From: Cristatella mucedo
Taxonomy: Eukaryota > Bryozoa > Phylactolaemata > Cristatellidae
NCBI GenBank assembly: GCA_009760855.2
Contig: WPIO01000009.1
Span: 2,726,501 to 2,790,500 of the forward strand
Direction: 5' to 3'
Length of the DNA stretch: 64,000 nt
Under the pieces are notes generated by a model. It made no database searches. It had not been told where the DNA came from and worked only from the letters and a program-made list of their open reading frames with translations. Position 1 is the first letter of the stretch. Every line of letters starts with the position of its first letter. The translations under genes were made by a program, and so were the position numbers. This document shows, one piece after another, positions 32,722-64,000 of the stretch.

Positions 32722-32880
32722 CTGGTTTGGTCCAGCGGTCAAGGTGCTCGCCCCCGACCACGGTCTGGCTGAGGTCATGGTCTCGAGCCCGGAGGCATAT
32801 GTGAAGCGCCTGAATAGAGATTAAGTTCTCTTGGGGCGCTATACAAATGAATTATATTAAATTATATTAAGTAAAGGAAG
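32722..32880 (+). mobile_element. SINE-B, well preserved
   Basis: ctggtttggtccagcggtca (A-box region), ctggctgaggtcatggtctc, gagcccggaggcatatgtga, then agcgcctgaatagagattaa and ctcttggggcgctatacaaa, with an ATT/ATTA-rich end. Confidence 0.88.
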
Positions 32881-33239
32881 CATCCCAGAAATTTTACTCA
32901 CTACACAAACGAGGAAGTGCTGAAGTGGTCCACCCAGCAGTCAATCGGTAGCTACCAGTGGTGAAGCAAGGCACCCACTGTTATGCTATGTTACGTTATG
33001 CTATGTTATGGTGTTATTGCTAACATTCCACTCACACTGCTGCTGTTAGGGACACAACTCCAGGCCCCCACAGTGGCGAGGTCGTGGTTATTGAAACTGC
33101 TTGGACATAGCATAAATTAAGGCTCACAGCCTGTGGACTCGCTTCGCTGAGTCACAGTAGTTCCGTCACAGAAGACAACGCTGTGAAATCTTGCAGCGTG
33201 ACGGACTTTCTCGCTTTAATTAATAGGATTTCATTGACC

Positions 33240-33300
33240 CTTTATTACTGCCACTCTTACAGCAGGTTGCGAAGCTCCTGGAGAGACGCAATACTCTCAT
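33240..33300 (+). mobile_element. L2-like LINE tail, split by SINE-A
   Basis: ccctttattactgccactct and gttgcgaagctcctggagag match the subfamily at 21320-22000. The A/T-rich end seems to resume at 33485 after the SINE-A. Confidence 0.5.
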
Positions 33301-33303
33301 ATA

Positions 33304-33471
33304 TACTAGCTGATTTAACAGTCTCTTTATAGAGACAGAAAAGCCTTAAAGGCTATCTCCACCGCTCGTAGTGGCAATACAGGATCGCCCACCGCAGGAT
33401 TTGAACCCATGACCTCTATCCCGAGGTCGGGAAAAGCAACCGACTAACCCAGTTTGCCATCACAGCTCACC
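33304..33471 (-). mobile_element. SINE-A
   Basis: Minus-strand copy with ggtgagctgtgatggcaaac head, B-box gtcatgggttcaaatcct and a full body. Confidence 0.85.
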
Positions 33472-33589
33472 GAATGTCTCTCTACAGACTATTAATTATA
33501 ATGATTATTATATAAATACTCCACACAGATGTTGCTGTTATAAAGAAATATCTAAATTCGTGGCATTCGTAGAAGATCAATCGACGTTA

Positions 33590-34880
33590 AATCTGCTGTA
33601 GCAATTCATAAACTGAATGCTTGCCTTGCCGACATTCGATCCTGGATGTCGGAAAATTTCTTGAAACTACGACGATAAAACTGAACTGCTGCTCATAGGA
33701 CACCCTAAGCGTGTGGCTGGATTAGCAGGCTTTGCTCTCCTAATGGGGGATGCTGTTGTGCGACCATCACCACGTGCTCGAAATTTAGGTGGTGTTTTCG
33801 ACAGCTGCCTCAATTTTAAAAGTTTTATTCAGAAGACTGCTTCTACAGCTAGCCATCACGTCCGATCCCTGTCTAAGATTATTAACTTTCTTCCACGGTA
33901 GCTTGCAAAAATTTAACTAGCTCCTTAGTTCTGTCCCGGCATGATTATTGTAATTCCCTTCTTGCTGGGCTACCGAAAAAAGCAACTTGGCCACTGCAGA
34001 TGGATATGAACGGCTGCTAGGATAGTTTTCTAGTACCAAAGGTTTGACCACGTCTCTCCTTTGCTAAAAGAGCCAGGATGGCTGAAGGTTGATAAACGGA
34101 TACAGAGCAAAGTTCTTACCCACAAGGCTCGCAACGGCTCGGCTCCTCCATACCTAGCTGAACTATCTGCTGCACCAATTTCAGCCTCCTCGTGCCCCCA
34201 GGTCCTGTATGGACAATAAATTAGCTGTTCAATTCCTCAGCTTAAAGACCGTTGGTGACAGAAGCTTTAGCTCTGCAGGCCCTACCTAGACTGTGGGTCT
34301 CGCTTCCACGATTCTTAGGCAACGACAACTACTCTCCTACTGCCGACTATAGCACATCCTTTCCAGCGGTCCTGAGCTGCTACTTCCGTGCTACTGTTGC
34401 ATAACAGTGGCTCAGGCGGCGGCAGTCCTAGTGAAGTCTCACAGAGACACAAGCAGGTGATCGTGAGCGGTAAACGACTCTTGTCTTTATTTCTCTGAAC
34501 GCGTACATATACGAGAGCTCAACGAATCACACCAGACGTCGATGGCTTAACTATTGGCTGCAGGTGCGGAGTACATAAACGTCAGGACGCTTTGCTAATT
34601 ACAGCTACTGGTCGCAGATGAGGAGTCAGATAAGTGTCCGGGCGCTGCTTTAATTACATCAGCATGCATCAGGCGCACACAACACAACACTACCTCAACT
34701 GCTCTCCTGACTCTGCTGTGCTTCCCACTTTCTCTTTCTTGCGTGAGATGAAGTCTGTCGGCTACCAAATGCGTACCGAAAGCCACTTAGGCTGTGAGTG
34801 CGCTATACGAAACTCTCCAGCGTAATATCCACGTAGTCTTTGTGGCTTAGTGGAGTTACAGACGGAGATACATTAAGCTC
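33590..34880 (+). mobile_element. LINE-B (CR1-like), RT C-terminal half, with nested solo LTR
   Basis: RT pieces read CLADIRSWMSENFLKL-like near 33620, PSPRARNLGGVFDSCLNFKS at 33760, ASHHVRSLSKIINF at 33845 and a YCNSLLAGLP-like block near 33945. It continues to the LINE-B 3' UTR shared with 1-470. A 295-bp insertion interrupts it at 34395. Decayed. Confidence 0.8.
34395..34689. mobile_element. Probable solo LTR nested in LINE-B
   Basis: The 295-bp segment begins TGTTGC and ends CAACA, the TG...CA form of LTRs. It is flanked by CTAC (34391-34394 and 34690-34693), a 4-bp target duplication. Removing it restores the LINE-B sequence. Its interior has a TATA-like acatatacg and a tctttatttctc string. 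No internal region or second LTR is present. Confidence 0.65.
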
Positions 34881-34889
34881 TGGTTCAGT

Positions 34890-37050
34890 TTTGGAGAAGC
34901 ATGCTCTTGTGGCAACATCACCCAGGATATATATATAACTTGTTGCCGAGTTTTTTGGAAGATAAAGTAACGTAACTTTTAGTAAACATACTTTCACAAA
35001 GCACAAGATTGCAACTTTGAACTTGTCAGAATCTGTTCGGTTAATCGTACAAGTAATGTATTGACTCTAGTTAAATGATAAAAAATTAAAAAGTTGCAAG
35101 GAAGTACCACATTTCACCCAGGTACCGGTTTTTAACGCGTGCATTGTACCAAAACTAACCGATAGCACGAAAGCGTAGTTCTAAATGTCTGCAGAAGTCA
35201 CAACTAGTGTACATTTAGCTACCCTGAAGTCCTTGACGACAAACTGCACCATCTCTGCATGCAGTAAATTAATTTTCCAAAGCTCAAAACACTAGACAGA
35301 ATATGGCCTCACGTTCTAAAGCTGTCTGTCGTGCTTTAGCACGAGCATTATGTCCATAGGGGTACTTTTGCATCCTCAGCCGTCTGGTCAATGCGGACGG
35401 TACGATAGCTTCCAAGGAGCCATCTATTTATCCCAATAGGCCTGCAAGTGCGACAGCTTCGCTATCGAGCACAGGGGCTTTGAAAAAAGGCCCGGTGACG
35501 AAATCCTTAAGATGGACTTACAAGTGACGTACAAGTAATAAGACATGCTGCCATAATCTAATCAAGCTGGCTTCGTTCATTTTTATCAGGAATTGGTTGC
35601 ATCACTGTAGCGTTTTCTTTTGAGTGTATTGGTCTCGGCCATTTCACTCACACATATCTAGACGTCTCAACTTTTATCCCGAATTCTCTTCTAATACCGA
35701 TGCAGCTTTTAACAGCACTTTTAATTTCATCTGAGAAATTGCACCGAGTTAGAAAGCGCTTATTGAAATTGAACTACGTTCAATTATGCCTGTACATCAC
35801 TGCAGCAGTTTATTTGATTTCAATTGGGTACGTATTTCTGTCAACAACGTTCACGAGCTTCATTGTATACAATCGCTGACATTTACAGCAATACTTATCT
35901 AACTGAAAGTAGAAATAAACTACTTGAGTGATATGCAATCACAACAGAGTTCGTATTTGAATTTACACGTCAATCCGTGAAGAAACGCAGCGTTAAGGAA
36001 ATCGCAACGCAAAAGCGACTGAAAATGAAGCAAAATCACGACCATGTATCTCGAAATGTGCAACCTTGTACTTCAACGTAGCCAAGTTCAACAAGTTGGA
36101 ACCGAAATAAAAAATCACGCAGCGATTGGCACATTTTTTTTATTGATAAATGTATTGTTTCCGTTTTACTTCCAGGCTAGAAATGCTTGGCATAATCACT
36201 TTTCAACGCTTTCCTTTTATGTCATCTTAACTTCTGATGCCTTTTGAACAGTACCATATACAAATATACGATTTTGGAGCAATATTCATGGTATTTTCTT
36301 CAGTTACCATAAATGGTGCTGTCTTCACGAAACTTACTCCGCACACTGTAACTCCTCTCCCTCATTCTCCAAAGCAGATGCCGGACCTTGAATGCTGACG
36401 CACCATCCAAGTTTAGGAGTGCTCCAAAACGCAGAAAACAGTTAATAGACTCAATGAAATGCACATGTTACCTACGGCCCTGTCATCCCATCAAATTTGC
36501 TGTCTTAGGTTGAGGTAGTGGACTATTTTGCCAACGACGGCTAACTCAAAGAGCTTTTTGATTTTTTGTTGGAAATTTTGCATGCCACGAATGCCAAGTG
36601 ATATACAAGTTTTAAAACAGTGTCGAGAAGTGGCTTGAATGTCAGAAAAGTTCAAGATTATTTTGACCACTTGCAGAATGAGGGAATCGATGTACTCTGA
36701 GAAGACAGGTCGTTACCCAGTATTAAGCCGCGAATGAATTTTTTAATGTACTGTATGATCTGGAGTTTAAATATGATGCAATTGCTGACATTGGGGCACA
36801 AGAGTTAGATCAGCACGGGCTATGTCTGTTGCAGATTGTTTCGGCAAGAATGCCTGCGTCAGTCTTTTCCGTGATAATAGTAGCAAGTCGAAACCCGGCA
36901 ATGCTGTAGTTAAGACTGCTCATGCATATTCATCCAATTCAAGCCAGTTGTCGTCACTGTCTAAAGCAAAGGCGAAGCATGAACAAAATATGCCTACTGT
37001 AGGCCTGTAGCGTCAGTCATAAATCTAAAGTTAAAGATGGTGAACAGCAC
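34890..37050. other. AT-rich intergenic DNA, nothing recognised
   Basis: Short chance frames only (longest about 67 codons). No SINE or LINE landmarks were seen by eye. Confidence 0.5.
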
Positions 37051-37074
37051 AGAGCTCCTGGAAGAGCTCTGCTA

Positions 37075-37180
37075 ATACTGATCTGATCTAATATAAACTA
37101 ATATACTAATACTAATAATAATACTATACTAATATAATTATACTATAATAATAGTAATAATATATAATAATAATAATCTG
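37075..37180. repeat. TAA/TAATA-rich low-complexity tract
   Basis: Irregular aatactaataataatacta-type sequence, possibly the decayed tail of a LINE (gctcctggaagagctctgct precedes it). Confidence 0.7.
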
Positions 37181-37489
37181 AACTGCTACTAGCTGTGCGT
37201 CTATGCCGCATGGGAATACTGTTGCTGAGTGACTGCTTTCTTTACACAGCGATTCTTGATCAACATCAGTGTATTTCAGTACACAACACTAAGCACGATT
37301 TTGCTAAGAATTCGAGATTTGCTTGTGCTTTCACATTCATACCGGCGTCACTTCACTGATCCAGTGTAGTCTTTAAATAGGTGGCCTGAGCAAAGAATTA
37401 TGCATTCAATTACTATGTCGTGGCACCATCATGAAGGAGGACGCAAGACACACGAGTTTTTAGCAGCAAGCGTGACTGCCATCCAAAGG

Positions 37490-60917
<23,428 letters not shown>

Positions 60918-61300
60918 TGCAATGCACCAGTGTCGCCGCGTCAATGCGTATCCTTCCTTAGTTGAATGGCGCAAGTGTCGGCTACCTGCAAAGTGAAAGT
61001 CCGAGACGACTCCGCCAAAAATCGCCGGCTATGGGGTCTAATATCGGCACTACATTCGGCGCGCCGTCTGACTTTGGATGTAGATTCGACCGGGCGAACA
61101 GATAACCGCTTTGTACCTTGTTGGCAGCGTGTGCAAACGAGCTGGAAGCAGTGGCCACAGCACTGAGACCGAGAAACTGAAACATCGAAAACGCTATACG
61201 CTATATCAGTGTGACGCAGCAGAAGTCCGGAAACCGTAGCTATCGCCCGACCGGAAGAGCTAAGGTTCCCGGACATTGGCCGAAGCTGATAATTGCCATG
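60918..61300 (-). promoter_or_regulatory. SCCPDH: SCCPDH 5' region, CpG-rich
   Basis: CG dinucleotides are frequent from about 60230 to 61270, unlike most of the window, and cover exons 1-2 and upstream. This is probably the promoter and 5' UTR. No specific element was assigned. Confidence 0.5.
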
Positions 61301-63210
61301 GATTTCGGAAGTTAGCAAATCTCTAGTTCCGAAAACCTATTGTCTGCACAATGCGTCCCAATGATTCCAGATCACGTGCAAATGAGAATTAGAAAAACAC
61401 TATCGCTTGCGAATTTATTTTTCATCAACCTTGGGAACAGAATCGCGTTCGAGTAGACATGGCCCCCTCAACAAACGCTAGCATCTCAAATACCTGGTTT
61501 CACGTCTTTAAGGCAATTAGATAGAAATTTGGGGCATTCACCGATCATAGGATTCTAAGCGCAAGATTTACTGCTAGAAAGGCGCCCTACAGCCGACGGC
61601 AGCAGCGTGCGCGGGCCCGTCGCAATGCGGGATCAAACTTGTCGATTATACTCAGTAATGGACTGTATATGCAGAAAGATACAAACTTATTATTATTATT
61701 ATTATCGTGTGTTAATAAATCCTCAACTTTATGCAAAATTATTGATACGCTCTTTTTCTGAACAGAAAGCGCATGAATTGACAAGAACTTCCGTCCGACC
61801 TTCGCAGTGCTCCAGGCTCCGCGTTGCGGGCTGGCTGGTAGTGGTCGCGGCTCGAACTGAGCGGTCTTGAAACTTTGTATTTCTCACCAATAACTAGCAC
61901 GATGCGTCTTGAGCAATGCTTTTCAAGCTACATTAGTTCTGTTGTCTTTTAGTTTTCAGAACGATACCTGCATGGTCGGCGTGCCTGCGTCCGCTGAATT
62001 TTGTACTTCTCTTCTCTATACCTGCCTGGTTTCTGGCTTGCGCATTTGAAAAGACGGCCCTAGTAGTAGGTCCCACTGCGCTGAAACTCCGCATGCTCTT
62101 GTAGCGATGCTGATCACGAAACTCAACCGCCCATTCATGTGACCCCTGAGTCATACAGGAGTTCGTCAAAAAAATAAAGGCTTCCTGTCGTTATGGTAGC
62201 ATGTAATTTTTGTGCTTTACTAATGTAGGCAATCAACCGTCTTAGATTTTAGCCGTCGTGCTGGTATTAGAGATTGGCACTGAGTGCAATGTAACTTGTG
62301 TTTCGTTGGCAACTTGGTGGTTAATGCTTAAAGGCCTGTGTCATGGTTAATGTAACAATCATTGCTTTCATTTGAAATATCAAATTGGTTAATAGACACA
62401 AGGACGGTTCTTTTATTATGAATAAGCCTTCCTTTCTAATTGACAACTTAAAGGTTATCCTGTTGAGTCTGGTAGTACGAGTTCGTGCATTATTACATGC
62501 ATGCCTGTGCATATGCTTGCCTGTGTGTGTATGTAGGTGAACTTGCATGTATGATTTGTGTGCATAGCTGTGGCTGTACGCTCCGAATGTAAGAACCATG
62601 TGAGTATGGTTATGCCTTGCTCACAAACGTTTTCGTGGTTTGCCAGAATCTAGCAGTTCTAACGACTGTGAGTGCACTTTTGTTTCTCAGCCTTAGCTTG
62701 ACCGACTGCTGGAATGTGCAATGCAGCATGTATATTCCTCTGGCGCTGCACTCTATTTTAAGTTATCCTCAGGTGCAATCCAATGTTTACTTTCGAATGT
62801 TCAGTAGTTATTATGGGTGCACGTCTGTGCATATGTCCACGATAATTTTTATTTTTGTTGCGAGTGTTGCTAATGTGTGTTTGTCTCTGTGTGTTTCTGT
62901 TTATATGCTTGCATGTATGAGTGTTTGCTTTGCTCAGCAACAATGCAAGCAAACCAAATCAGGCCCCAACTCACACTCGGATACAGCAGGGTGGCTTACC
63001 ATTCTGTTTGCTTGGGTACGGTTTCTTACATATTATGACTTCAGAACGCCAGACTGTAGCCCTAATGTCACCGATTACCTGCTGACCAGGAAGGGGTCTC
63101 CTTAAACTTAAAACGTCACTTCAGGACGTTATGTAACATCCTGAACTGTGACTTCATGAGGCCTTCCCAAGGAGTGAGGTGATATAAGGTATTCCTACAG
63201 TATATATAAA
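61301..63210. other. Intergenic DNA, nothing recognised
   Basis: Short TTA repeat at 61687-61705. Frames up to 160 codons (62617-63105) have no recognised domain. Confidence 0.45.
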
Positions 63211-63215
63211 TATAT

Positions 63216-63355
63216 ATTAATTCATTTGTATAGCGCCCAAAGAGAACTTAATCTCTATTCAGGCGCATCACATCCTCCGGGCTCGAGCCCAAGACCTCAG
63301 CCAGGCCTTGGTTGGGGCAAGCACCTTATTCGCTGGACCAAACCAGCTTGGCAAG
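63216..63355 (-). mobile_element. SINE-B, full minus-strand copy
   Basis: ttcatttgtatagcgcccaa, agagaacttaatctctattc and aggcgcatcacatcctccgg, then gctcgagcccaagacctcag and ccaaaccagc: the exact reverse order of the plus-strand copies. Confidence 0.87.
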
Positions 63356-63419
63356 TATTCAAGCAGAAGTAGCCCCATAAACTGCTTGCATCAAAATATA
63401 AAGTTTTAAGCTCAATTTG

Positions 63420-63773
<354 letters not shown>

Positions 63774-63977
63774 TGTGTACGTATGTGTTGGTATGTTTCT
63801 TTTTCAGCCTGTATTAGCCGTATGTATGCATATTTTTTTGACAACCTGCCAGGTAGTAATTTTCATTTTCATTTAAAGTATACTGCTCACTGGTCGTGTT
63901 TACAATATTCGTTCATATGTTAAGTGACATGTGCATGGTATGCGGTTGGGCATAAAGGTGTTAGATTAAGTATATGT

Positions 63978-64000
63978 CAGTGGTTCTCAACCTTCCTAAT
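63978..64000 (+). mobile_element. hAT-type terminal inverted repeat, cut by window edge
   Basis: cagtggttctcaaccttcct is the classic terminus of many animal hAT elements (MER/Charlie-like). The element body lies outside the window. Confidence 0.55.

Noticed and set aside
62617-63105. 162-codon plus-strand frame
   Set aside because: Cys/Ser/Val-rich with no domain; it sits in TG-biased sequence upstream of the GT block.

Overview
This is animal nuclear DNA. It has large genes split by GT-AG introns, a eukaryotic tRNA gene, tRNA-derived SINEs, L2/CR1-type LINEs and long dinucleotide tracts. I see no operon and no prokaryotic gene. The repeat load and intron sizes (82 bp to about 8 kb) suggest an invertebrate metazoan, but I cannot name the lineage from sequence alone.

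Three conserved protein-coding genes can be assembled exon by exon, with splice sites and phases that agree. (1) The 5' part of a KAT5/Tip60-like MYST acetyltransferase lies on the minus strand (8749 down to 4426). It holds the start codon, the chromo-barrel domain and part of the linker; no catalytic MYST exon was recognised in the window. (2) A complete POLR3F gene (RNA polymerase III subunit RPC6/RPC39) lies on the plus strand: 9000-31548, nine coding exons, 326 residues. (3) A complete SCCPDH (saccharopine dehydrogenase-like oxidoreductase) gene lies on the minus strand: 60917 down to 37490, eleven coding exons, 441 residues. KAT5 and POLR3F are head to head, with 250 bp between start codons. 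POLR3F and SCCPDH are tail to tail. A tRNA-Gly(GCC)-like gene sits in SCCPDH intron 9 on the opposite strand.

Much of the rest is repeats. There are two LINE families: an L2/CR1-like family with a conserved 3' hairpin and ATT-rich tail, and a second CR1-like family here called LINE-B. There are two tRNA-derived SINE families, A and B; the SINE-B tail resembles the L2 3' hairpin. DNA transposons are one almost whole hAT element with an 8-bp target duplication, two decayed Tc1-like copies and a hAT-type terminus cut by the right edge. A piece of an R2/NeSL-type LINE with a restriction-like endonuclease domain lies in POLR3F intron 7. A probable 295-bp solo LTR is nested in a LINE-B copy. Several satellites, tandem duplications and palindromes lie between them.

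Region by region: 1-8.75 kb, KAT5 and its repeat-filled introns; 8.75-9.0 kb, shared promoter gap; 9.0-31.5 kb, POLR3F; 31.5-37.5 kb, intergenic repeats (SINEs, LINE-B with solo LTR) and about 2 kb of AT-rich DNA with nothing recognised; 37.5-60.9 kb, SCCPDH; 60.9-61.3 kb, CpG-rich SCCPDH promoter side; 61.3-64 kb, intergenic with a SINE and a GT-rich tract. I found no convincing new multi-gene system. The most interesting signals are the bidirectional gene pair, the SINE/LINE shared tail, the R2/NeSL-type fragment between AT tracts, and two inverted-repeat structures centred on dinucleotide tracts.
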